From CAVQBP01 sp963710745 (GTDB lineage: Bacteria; Bacteroidota; Ignavibacteria; Ignavibacteriales; Ignavibacteriaceae): a stretch of 64,000 nucleotides of DNA. The stretch covers positions 62,001 to 126,000 of the forward strand of contig CAVQBP010000011.1 of NCBI GenBank assembly GCA_963710745.1, written 5' to 3'. Position numbers and translations under genes: made by a program. This document shows positions 38,662 to 46,823 of this stretch, piece by piece (position 1 is the stretch's first letter; every line of letters starts with the position of its first letter). A model generated the notes under the pieces. The model saw nothing but the letters and a program-made list of their open reading frames with translations, was not told the DNA's origin and did no database searches.

Positions 38662-39006
38662 ATGAATACACAGGACATTATTACAGAAACAGTAAATGAT
38701 GTTTTTATTGTAATAATTAATTTAAAAAGAGCTACACTTGAAGAGGCAGGAATAATAAACAAAATATTATTGATGGCTATCGGTAATGGCTGGAAAAAGT
38801 TACTGATTGAAATGTATGATGTCGAATACATCGATTCGACTTTTATTGGTACTCTTGTCCTTAATTTGAAAAAAATTAAGGAATTAAATGGAAAGTTCGG
38901 ACTCGTAGGATTGCAAAGTTCTCTTAATAATATGATTCAACAAATAAATCTTGATAAAACTTTTGAGATATTTAAATCCAGGACTGACGCAATTAAAAAT
39001 ATTTAG
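38662..39006 (+). CDS. STAS-domain anti-sigma-factor antagonist
   Basis: 114 residues, one STAS domain. The phospho-acceptor Ser59 lies in the family motif EYIDSTFIGTLV. The N-terminal strand pair (DVFIVIINLKRATLEEAG) and C-terminal helix (SLNNMIQQINLDKTFEIF) fit SpoIIAA/RsbV-type proteins. Such proteins bind an anti-sigma kinase and are controlled by a PP2C phosphatase; a SpoIIE-type phosphatase is encoded 18 kb away at 56878. No anti-sigma factor gene is adjacent. There is no clear ribosome site. Confidence 0.85.
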   Translation: MNTQDIITETVNDVFIVIINLKRATLEEAGIINKILLMAIGNGWKKLLIEMYDVEYIDSTFIGTLVLNLKKIKELNGKFGLVGLQSSLNNMIQQINLDKTFEIFKSRTDAIKNI

Positions 39007-39035
39007 TATTCCAGGCATAGCAATTTATAATTTCA

Positions 39036-39236
39036 TCACTTTTGTTTTCTGAGAATGTTTACTGCTTTTATATAATCTTCATGATAATTCTCCGCCAAAT
39101 ATTCTATCAAATTAACAATCACCAATGCCCGTTTTTCTTTAAGTGTGCTGTCTGAAAATGTTTTTCCTGAAATTCCGTATGTGGTTCTTTCTTTTATGGT
39201 AATTTCAAGTTCAATTACCCTGTTTTCTTCAGTCAT
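39036..39236 (-). CDS. Small hypothetical protein
   Basis: 66 residues from ATG 39236 (MTEENRVIELEITIKERTTY); a longer frame to 39296 adds an unlikely leader. The sequence continues LKEKRALVIVNLIEYLAENY and ends in a basic tail. It is convergent with the STAS gene. No family is recognised and the ribosome site is weak. Confidence 0.4.
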   Translation of the reverse strand: MTEENRVIELEITIKERTTYGISGKTFSDSTLKEKRALVIVNLIEYLAENYHEDYIKAVNILRKQK

Positions 39237-39324
39237 AAATATTTTTCCCAAAAATTTTAATCCCAATATAGACATTTTAGAATTAATAGTGTACATTTGA
39301 GCACTATTTCTGTAAAGGTTAAAT

Positions 39325-39564
39325 ATGGAAGAATTTGAAGTAAAATATGAGGATTTAATAAAAAGGGGTTACGAGATAAGATTTTCAGAAACGAATGATT
39401 ATAACCAGTTCACTAAGGTACATAATAAGATACATTATGCTTCATTAAAAAAAAACGGCAGAAAATTATTTCAGTTTCCTTCCAGGATTTCATCTGAAAA
39501 AGCCTTTCTGGATGGTTATTCTTTCCTACCCAAGATTGAAAAACTGCTGAACAAACAAATATAA
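39325..39564 (+). CDS. Small hypothetical protein
   Basis: 79 residues, MEEFEVKYEDLIKRGYEIRF ... SRISSEKAFLDGYSFLPKIE. The ATG at 39325 follows a TAAAGGTT site. Mixed alpha/beta character and basic composition; I do not recognise a family. It lies just before the kinase duplication. Confidence 0.45.
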   Translation: MEEFEVKYEDLIKRGYEIRFSETNDYNQFTKVHNKIHYASLKKNGRKLFQFPSRISSEKAFLDGYSFLPKIEKLLNKQI

Positions 39565-39644
39565 AATTTTCCTTTCGAATTTTTTTAGTGCAATTTAGTA
39601 TATTTTGGAAATTTCATAAATTAATTTTATGTCCAAATTAATAA

Positions 39645-40093
39645 TCGGTACCTGCAGCTGGAAATACGATTCCTGGAGAGGATATAATTTTCCGGATTAT
39701 ATCACATTTAACAATTCCTTCTATTGAAAAATGAAAATATTATCACAATATTGAATTGTATTTCACTATAATCCTCCAGGCATTTACAACATTTGTTTTC
39801 TGAACATCTAAGAGAATTAAAAAAATGATTAGCGGAACTATTCTTCATTATAAAATAATGAAAAAGTTAGGCGAAGGCGGGATGGGTGTTGTATATCTTG
39901 CTGAAGACACAAAGCTAAAACGGCTTGTTGCAATCAAGTTTTTGCCGCATCAAATTTCAGTAAATGACGAAGAAAGAAAGCGTTTTGAAATCGAAGCGCA
40001 GGCTTCGGCTGCATTAAACCATCCGAACATTGCCACAATCTATTCAATTGAAGTATTCGGGGATGAAATATTTATTGTAATGGAATATATAGA
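39645..40093 (+). repeat. 449-bp repeat, copy 1 (DUF72 5' end + kinase N-lobe)
   Basis: Identical to 42174-42622 except for three substitutions I found. It contains the first codons of a DUF72 gene (GTCSWKYDSWRG, from an ATG at 39629), a leader, and the first 89 codons of the Ser/Thr kinase gene. Similarity stops abruptly at 40094. Confidence 0.9.
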
Positions 40094-42107
40094 TGGAATT
40101 GAATTAAAAGATAAAATAAAATCCGGACATATTTCTACTGGTGAAGTGATTAACATTGCAATTCAAATAGCACAGGGATTAGAAGCCGCACATGAAAAGG
40201 AAATTGTACATAGAGATATAAAATCTCAGAATATTATTATAACCAGTGATGGTAAAGTGAAAATAATGGATTTTGGTCTGGCAAAAACCAATAAGGGAGA
40301 ACAACTAACAAAAATTGGCACTACAGTAGGTACTGTTGCTTATATGTCACCAGAACAAGCAAAAGGCGAAAAGGTTGATAAGCGAACTGATATTTGGTCC
40401 TTGGGGGTTTTACTTTATGAGATGGTTACAAGGCATTTGCCATTTAAAGGCGACTATGATCAGGCAATTATTTATTCTATTTTAAATGAAAAACCCGAAC
40501 CTATTCCGCAAACGAATTTGAAACTTCAGCAAATAATTACCAAGTCATTATCAAAGAATCCCGATGAACGTTATCAGTCTGCAGGTGAAATTGCAGAAAA
40601 ACTACGCAGAATAAATGAAAGCAAAAATACAAAGACAATAAAAAAGGGATCAAAGCTTCCGTGGATTATCAGCGGTGCTGTTGTAGTATTTATTATAATT
40701 GCCCTCATTCTCCTTATGCCTTCCTTAAAAGTTGTAAAAGAAAAAAATACAATTAAAACGATAGCAGTATTGCCCTTTGTAAATATGAGCTCTGATCCTA
40801 ATCAGGAATACTTCTCAGAAGGATTGTCCGAAGAGTTAATCAATGCGCTTTCTAAGAATCCGAAATTACAAGTTACTGCAAGAACATCTTCTTTTTATTT
40901 CAAAGGAAAGCAAATAAGTATAAAAACTATTGCGCAAACCCTTAACGTAAGAAATATACTGGAAGGAGGTGTGCAGAAGGCAGGCAATAATCTCCGTATC
41001 TCTGCGGACCTTGTAAATGTTGAAACAGATGCAACACTATGGTCAAATACCTATAACGGTACAATGAATAATATATTTGCACTTCAGGATTCAATATCAG
41101 GCAATGTAGCAGAAGCATTGAATGTCGCGCTGCTTGGAAAAGAAGCAACAAAGCCTAAACAGAAGACAGATCCAGGGGGTTACAATGATTATTTGCTCGG
41201 GAATCATTTTAATGAATTGAGTGGTAAAGAAAACTGGGAGAAGGCAGAAGATTATTATGAGAAAGCACTCTCGATTGATTCCAGCTATGCACCCGCGTGG
41301 GTGGGACTGTCCAGGGTTCACTTTCACCAGGCCCATCAGGGCGACGTGCCCGTGGATGAAGGTAATCCTAAAGCCCGCAAGGAAGCAGAGAAAGCACTTG
41401 AACTTAATCCTAACCTTGCAGATGCATATGCACAAATAGGAATGATAAAGAATCTGTACGACTGGGACTGGACAGGAGCGGATGAAGCATTCAAGAAAGG
41501 CCTGGAACTGGAACCGAAAAATGTAGATGTCATTAACGGAGCCGCTATTTTAGCAGCTACACTTGGGCGGTTTGATGATGCAATAAAATTAGAACGTCGT
41601 GTAATTGATATTGACCCGGTTCATATTAGCGGATATCTTGACCTTGGACTTTATACCTGGTACACCGGCTTACCTGATGAATCAATAGCTGCCTTGAGAA
41701 AATGCCTTGAACTGAATCCGCAATATCCGGAAGCTCATTTGCTTATCGGCCATGATTATATTGAGAAAGGCAAACCGGATTCAGCTCTGGTGGAGATTCA
41801 GAAAGAAACAGCTCCATTTTGGAAAAACTACGGACTTGCAATTGTCTACAACACGCTGGGCAGGAATAAGGAAGCGGATGATAAGCTGGCAGAGTTAATT
41901 AAAAATCACATGGATGATGCAGCATACCAAGTAGCAGAAATTTATGCTTACCGAAATGAAAAGGACAAGACATTCACGTGGCTGGAAAGAGCTTACAAAC
42001 AGAGGGATGGTGGTTGTGCAGACATAATAGGCGACCCGCTGATGCGCAATATAGTCAAAGACTCGCGCTACTTAGCATTTATTAAAAAGATGAAACTGCC
42101 GCTGTAA
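39825..42107 (+). CDS. Ser/Thr protein kinase with TM helix, FlgO/TolB-like domain and TPR sensor region
   Basis: 760-residue Hanks-type kinase. Motifs: GEGGMGVVYL (P-loop), VAIKF (Lys), EIVHRDIKSQNI (catalytic loop), MDFGLAK, GTVAYMSPEQAKGE. A single transmembrane helix follows at about 285-307 (LPWIISGAVVVFIIIALIL). The outside part begins with an adenylate-cyclase/FlgO-like domain (IAVLPFVNMSSDPNQEYFSEGLSEELI) and then TPR repeats (YEKALSIDSSYAPAW, KKGLELEPKNVDVI, LRKCLELNPQYPEAH). It is a membrane receptor kinase of unknown signal. Its first 89 residues are identical to those of the downstream kinase while the rest differs, so one of the two is a chimera produced by recombination or gene conversion. 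Confidence 0.9.
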   Translation: MISGTILHYKIMKKLGEGGMGVVYLAEDTKLKRLVAIKFLPHQISVNDEERKRFEIEAQASAALNHPNIATIYSIEVFGDEIFIVMEYIDGIELKDKIKSGHISTGEVINIAIQIAQGLEAAHEKEIVHRDIKSQNIIITSDGKVKIMDFGLAKTNKGEQLTKIGTTVGTVAYMSPEQAKGEKVDKRTDIWSLGVLLYEMVTRHLPFKGDYDQAIIYSILNEKPEPIPQTNLKLQQIITKSLSKNPDERYQSAGEIAEKLRRINESKNTKTIKKGSKLPWIISGAVVVFIIIALILLMPSLKVVKEKNTIKTIAVLPFVNMSSDPNQEYFSEGLSEELINALSKNPKLQVTARTSSFYFKGKQISIKTIAQTLNVRNILEGGVQKAGNNLRISADLVNVETDATLWSNTYNGTMNNIFALQDSISGNVAEALNVALLGKEATKPKQKTDPGGYNDYLLGNHFNELSGKENWEKAEDYYEKALSIDSSYAPAWVGLSRVHFHQAHQGDVPVDEGNPKARKEAEKALELNPNLADAYAQIGMIKNLYDWDWTGADEAFKKGLELEPKNVDVINGAAILAATLGRFDDAIKLERRVIDIDPVHISGYLDLGLYTWYTGLPDESIAALRKCLELNPQYPEAHLLIGHDYIEKGKPDSALVEIQKETAPFWKNYGLAIVYNTLGRNKEADDKLAELIKNHMDDAAYQVAEIYAYRNEKDKTFTWLERAYKQRDGGCADIIGDPLMRNIVKDSRYLAFIKKMKLPL

Positions 42108-42173
42108 TTTATTCGAAGAAATCCCCAACTATTTAAAAGAAGAAGTAATATACTATCATGTCAAACTTGCGTA

Positions 42174-42622
42174 TCGATACCTGCAGCTGGAAATACGATT
42201 CCTGGAGAGGATATAATTTTCCGGATTATATCACATTTAACAATTCCTTCTATTGAAAAATGAAAATATTATCACAATATTGAATTGTATTTCACTATAA
42301 TCCTCCAGGCATTTACAACATTTGTTTTCTGAACATCTAAGAGAATTAAAAAAATGATTAGCGGAACTATTCTTCATTATAAAATAATGAAAAAGTTAGG
42401 CGAAGGCGGGATGGGTGTCGTATATCTTGCTGAAGATACAAAGCTAAAACGGCTTGTTGCAATCAAGTTTTTGCCGCATCAAATTTCAGTAAATGACGAA
42501 GAAAGAAAGCGTTTTGAAATCGAAGCGCAGGCTTCGGCTGCATTAAACCATCCGAACATTGCCACAATCTATTCAATTGAAGTATTCGGGGATGAAATAT
42601 TTATTGTAATGGAATATATAGA
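42174..42622 (+). repeat. 449-bp repeat, copy 2
   Basis: Second copy of 39645-40093, offset 2529 bases. It again starts inside a DUF72 5' fragment (ATG at 42158) and ends at kinase codon 89. Confidence 0.9.
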
Positions 42623-44576
42623 AGGTAAAGAGTTAAAAGAAATAATAAGAAGTAATAGCAACGAACCACTGGGATTAAAAGATGTAATTAATTATGCAGT
42701 ACAAATTGCTGAAGGATTGGAAGCAGCTCATAAAAAAGGAATCATACATAGAGATATAAAATCATCCAATATAATGATTACTGAAGAAGGCAAAATTAAA
42801 ATCTTGGATTTCGGGCTTTCTAAAATTCGCGGGGGAGCAAATATGACAAAGATTGGAATCACTATTGGAACGGTTTCTTACATGTCCCCGGAGCAGTCAA
42901 AGGGAGAGGCTGCGGATTATCAGACAGATATATGGTCATTCGGTGTTGCACTTTATGAAATGCTGACTGGCGAAATTCCATTTCAAGCTGATTATGAGCA
43001 GGCAATAATATATTGCATCATCAATGAAAAACACCGCCCGGTTTCCGAACGACGCCCCGATGTACCGTCGGCCTTCAGTAATATTGTAGATAAGTGTCTT
43101 GAAAAAAATCCGGATTCAAGATTCCGGAATATGGGAGAAATAATTGAAGAAATAAAATTATTGAAAAAAGAGAAAAAAAAGGAATTACCGAAAAGCAGCA
43201 TTTTTTCAATCGCCGTATTGCCCTTTACTGATATCAGTCCCGAGCATAATAACCAATATTTTAGTGAAGGCCTGACTGAAGAGATCATTACCAGATTATC
43301 AAAATTAAAAAAGGCTAAAATTATATCCAGGGCGTCAGTTATGAATTATCAGAGGGCAGGAAAAACCATGAAACAGATTGCAGCAGAACTTGGGGTCTCA
43401 TATGTTTTGGAAGGAAGTGTAAGAAAAAACGGCTCCGATCTCAGAATTACAACTCATTTGATTGACGCTAAACAAGATATTTATTTATGGGCTGATAAAT
43501 ATAGTGGTACAATGGAAGATATTTTTGACATCCAGGAGAATGTAGCAGTAAGGGTAGTTAAGGCTTTAAAAATGCGACTGTCTCCCAAAGAAAAACAAAA
43601 TTTAAAACAAAGAGGTACACATAAAACGGATGCGTATCAGCTTTATCTGAAAGGACGCTATTTCTGGAATAAACGAAACCAGGAAGGGCTGCACTTGGCT
43701 ATTAAATATTTTGAACAAGCGATTGAAATTGATTCAAAATATGCTTTAGCCTGGGCAGGTATAGCTGATACTTTCAATTTATTAGGTGAATATGGAACCA
43801 TCTCAAGAAAAGAATTTTATCCGAAAGCCAAAGAGGCCGTAACAAAAGCTTTACAGTATGATAATAACCTCGCCGAAGCTCACACATCTTTAGCCAGTTT
43901 ATTAATGCTGGATGAATGGGATTGGAAAAATTCATTGCATGAATTTCAGACTGCTATTAAACTGAATCCAAATTATACAACAGCACATCACTGGTTCGCA
44001 GAATGGTTATTGTTTAATGGACAGATCAATGATGCAATAGAAGAAATATCTTTAGCCGTTGAGCTGGAACCATTATCACCTGCAATTCTTAAAGATAAGG
44101 GAATGACATTGTATTATTCCCGCCGTTACGATGAAGCAATTGAATTTGCAAAAAAGGCTTTGGAGCTGGAAGCTGATTTTGGTTCGGCACACAGACTCCT
44201 ATCGCTCGCCTACCAGGAAAAAGGGCTTTTGGATGATGCGGTAAATGAAAATCAATTATGGAATGATTTTACTCATAATGACCTGGAAGCATCTATTGCT
44301 CTGGCTCGTTGTTATGCTTTAGCCGGAAAAAACGAAGAGGCTGTTAATCTGATAAATAAAATTGATTTGGAAAACCTTGAAGATGGAAATCTATTCCGTG
44401 CAATAGCTATAGTTTATATTGCTCTTAACAAAAAGGATTCGGCTCTTAATTACCTTGAAAAAGCAATTGAGAAAAAAGCAGAATCTATGTGCATGTTAAA
44501 AATTGACCCGAAATTTGAACCGATACACAATGAACCTCAATTCAAATTACTTCTTGAAAAAGTCGGTTTTGTTTAA
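42354..44576 (+). CDS. Soluble Ser/Thr protein kinase with FlgO/TolB-like and TPR domains
   Basis: 740 residues. Kinase motifs match the upstream paralogue: GEGGMGVVYL, VAIKF, GIIHRDIKSSNIMI, LDFGLSK, GTVSYMSPEQSKGE. Unlike its neighbour it has no transmembrane helix: a Lys-rich linker (KKEKKKELPKSS) leads straight into IAVLPFTDISPEHNNQYFSEGLTEEII and then TPRs (YFEQAIEIDSKYALAW, AKKALELEADFGSAH). It is therefore predicted cytoplasmic. The C-terminal 650 residues are only moderately similar to the first kinase. Both copies sit behind a DUF72 5' fragment, so the unit was tandemly duplicated next to a DUF72 gene. Confidence 0.9.
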   Translation: MISGTILHYKIMKKLGEGGMGVVYLAEDTKLKRLVAIKFLPHQISVNDEERKRFEIEAQASAALNHPNIATIYSIEVFGDEIFIVMEYIEGKELKEIIRSNSNEPLGLKDVINYAVQIAEGLEAAHKKGIIHRDIKSSNIMITEEGKIKILDFGLSKIRGGANMTKIGITIGTVSYMSPEQSKGEAADYQTDIWSFGVALYEMLTGEIPFQADYEQAIIYCIINEKHRPVSERRPDVPSAFSNIVDKCLEKNPDSRFRNMGEIIEEIKLLKKEKKKELPKSSIFSIAVLPFTDISPEHNNQYFSEGLTEEIITRLSKLKKAKIISRASVMNYQRAGKTMKQIAAELGVSYVLEGSVRKNGSDLRITTHLIDAKQDIYLWADKYSGTMEDIFDIQENVAVRVVKALKMRLSPKEKQNLKQRGTHKTDAYQLYLKGRYFWNKRNQEGLHLAIKYFEQAIEIDSKYALAWAGIADTFNLLGEYGTISRKEFYPKAKEAVTKALQYDNNLAEAHTSLASLLMLDEWDWKNSLHEFQTAIKLNPNYTTAHHWFAEWLLFNGQINDAIEEISLAVELEPLSPAILKDKGMTLYYSRRYDEAIEFAKKALELEADFGSAHRLLSLAYQEKGLLDDAVNENQLWNDFTHNDLEASIALARCYALAGKNEEAVNLINKIDLENLEDGNLFRAIAIVYIALNKKDSALNYLEKAIEKKAESMCMLKIDPKFEPIHNEPQFKLLLEKVGFV

Positions 44577-44623
44577 TTGTAAATTTTTTAAAAATAATTA
44601 ATTGCATCATAATCATTTATTTT

Positions 44624-45533
44624 ATGTCAAATTTATTTATGGGTACCTGCAGCTGGAAATACGATTCCTGGAGAGGAATAATCTATCCTGAATTTGGCGA
44701 GATAAATTATCTCAAAGAGTATTCTAAGCATTATAACTCTGTTGAAGTAGATCAATGCCTGCCAGCCGAAGCTTTTACTTTGGAAGATTAAACTGTTGGT
44801 AAAAGCATAGGCTGGGTTCTGGTCCTTGTTTGCCCCGGTAAAACTGCCCGATAAAAAAACAGTTGAGGATTATAAAGTATCAGTCCCGGAAGATTTTAAG
44901 TTTACAATCAAAGTTCCCAACACAATAACTCTTACACATTACTACAACCGGAATAAATCCGAACCTCTGAGAAAGAATCCGCACTTCATGTCGGTAGATC
45001 TGTTTGAAGAATTCCTGCAGACAATGAAACCGATAAAGAATCAAATCGGTTCTTTAATATTTCAGTTTGAATATCTGAATAAGCAGAAGATGTCTTCCCT
45101 ATCGGAATTTCAAAACCATCTCCACAGGTTCTTCACTTCCCTGCCTGCAGACGTTCCGCCTATGACGATTGAAATAAGAAATCTGAATTATATCAGTACA
45201 AATTATTTCAGGTTTCTGAAAGACCTGGATCTTACAAATGTTTTTCTGGAGGGATATTTTATGCCGCCGGTTGTAGGAATATATAATAAATACAAAGAAT
45301 ATATTTAAGGTCAGACAATCTTCAGGCTGCATGGTCCTGACAGGAGTGGGATAAAAAAAATGTCGGGAGAGAATTGGAATAAGATTTATATCAACCGGGA
45401 AGATGAATTGTGAGATATCGTTGAGATGATAAAAGATTTGAATAACAGAGGAGTTGAAGTTTATTTAAATGTTAATAATCATTATGAGGAGTGTGCACCA
45501 ATGACGATTGAGAGGATAGAAGAATTGTTATAA
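44624..45533 (+). pseudogene. DUF72 (YecE-like) gene disrupted by a small palindromic insertion, frameshift and stop
   Basis: The gene begins MSNLFMGTCSWKYDSWRG and runs to NSVEVDQ. A piece of about 60 bases then interrupts it (44757-44815), after which FAPVKLPDKKTVEDYK ... FEYLNKQKMSSLSEFQNHL ... YNKYKEYI continues. A frameshift near 45308 is followed by RLHGPDRSGIK, an in-frame TGA after REDEL, then DIVEMIKDLNNRGVEVYLNV to 45533. DUF72 proteins are TIM-barrel proteins of unknown function. Its first 12 codons (GTCSWKYDSWRG) occur twice more upstream at 39629 and 42158. Confidence 0.8.
44762..44815. repeat. Small palindromic insertion inside DUF72
   Basis: CCAGCC...GCTTTTAC is mirrored by GTAAAAGC...GGCTGG around a 20-base centre. 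Removing about 60 bases here restores DUF72 similarity (VDQ-W-F-W-S-L-F). It behaves as a miniature hairpin insertion of unknown family. Confidence 0.55.
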
Positions 45534-45655
45534 TTTTTTTTGGATGAAATTATATAATGTGGGTGTTATTGTTTCTATTTTGGGGGGAATAACTTACAAG
45601 ATTTTAATAAATCAATTAAGTATCTTAAATTTAAAGGGAATAAGGAATAATTAAT

Positions 45656-46636
45656 ATGTCACAAGAAGTAGCATATACACTTTTCATCATTGGGGCAGGT
45701 GCTAATGTACCTTATGGTTTTCCAACAGGAGAAGGACTAAAACAACAAATTTGCCATGAATTTGAGGATTACTACAAAGAAATTATTCCTCATAATACCG
45801 AAACGGAAGAAGAATACTATTATTATGATCAAAGGATAGAATATTATAAGAATGAATTTAGAAAACATTTTTGCCAATCACCAACACCTTCTATTGATCT
45901 GTTTTTATCACGGATTCCCGATTTTGATTATATGGGGAAAGTTGGAATATTACTTTGCTTAATCGAATCTGAAAAAAAGAGTTTAGATAATGGTATAGTC
46001 TTAAAACAACCAGATTGGCTCGAATACCTTTTTAACAAAATGACAGAAACCTTTATTGAACCAGATAATTACAATTATATAAATGACAGGGTAAGATTCA
46101 TAACATTTAATTATGATAGACTGTTGGAAAGTTTTTTAGTTCAATCAATAAAATATTCTTTTAAAAACTCACAAACTCAGATTGTTGATCTAATTAAACG
46201 AATTCTGATTGAGCATGTATATGGAAAAATTGGTCTGCTCCCTTGGGAAAGCCCCATCCGCAATAATGCCAATGTTCTTCCCTATGGTAATAATTGTAAT
46301 TTTGAACAAATAAAAGATTTGATCTCTAATTTAAAATTGATTCAAGATAGAAAGGAAATGGAAAACAACCACCTTAAAGAAATGGTAAGAAATGCAAGAA
46401 GAATTTTTTTCTTGGGTTTTGGCTATGCACAAGAGAACCTTGATATTTTAGGAATACCAAATAATTTTAATGATATACAAAAAATATATGGTACTGCATT
46501 TCAGAAATATCCTGATGAAATAGCTACTATAGAATCGAGACTCAGTAACGATGCAGCCAGAAGGAAAAAAGATAATATTATAATTGAAGATTGCAATTGT
46601 CTGACATTACTTAGAAAATATTTACAGAATGTATAA
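45656..46636 (+). CDS. Stand-alone SIR2-like domain protein, candidate anti-phage NADase
   Basis: 326 residues. SIR2-fold signatures appear in order: FIIGAGANVPYGFPTGEGL (GAGxS/N nucleotide loop), VRFITFNYDRLLESFL (the FNYD motif with catalytic-type Asn/Asp), IEHVYGKIG (His of the NAD site, H-x-x-G), and RIFFLGFGYAQENL (GFG...N). This SIR2-like branch, unlike protein deacetylases, is used in bacterial defence as an NAD+-depleting effector, alone or beside a sensor. No second domain or partner is evident here. AAGGAA precedes the ATG. Whether it is a complete one-gene system or an orphan effector cannot be told. Confidence 0.8.
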   Translation: MSQEVAYTLFIIGAGANVPYGFPTGEGLKQQICHEFEDYYKEIIPHNTETEEEYYYYDQRIEYYKNEFRKHFCQSPTPSIDLFLSRIPDFDYMGKVGILLCLIESEKKSLDNGIVLKQPDWLEYLFNKMTETFIEPDNYNYINDRVRFITFNYDRLLESFLVQSIKYSFKNSQTQIVDLIKRILIEHVYGKIGLLPWESPIRNNANVLPYGNNCNFEQIKDLISNLKLIQDRKEMENNHLKEMVRNARRIFFLGFGYAQENLDILGIPNNFNDIQKIYGTAFQKYPDEIATIESRLSNDAARRKKDNIIIEDCNCLTLLRKYLQNV

Positions 46637-46692
46637 ATATTTCTTCTCATCATTTTATACAACATTAGAATTTTTAATATATAAAATCTTAA

Positions 46693-46749
46693 CCCACTTA
46701 ACATAAACAAGAACATCAGTTCATCTTGACATGATCAGCCAGATTTACA
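46693..46749. repeat. 57-bp direct repeat, left copy
   Basis: About 51 of 57 bases match 50812-50868 (shared core ACAAGAACATCA and AGCCAGATTTACA). The two copies flank the subtilisin gene. Confidence 0.75.
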
Positions 46750-46823
46750 ACTCGTCCCGCTTTTATATCAGGATAAGACAAATTATAGCTCAGGATAGAT
46801 AGAGTATGGATATTAGTTTCGAT

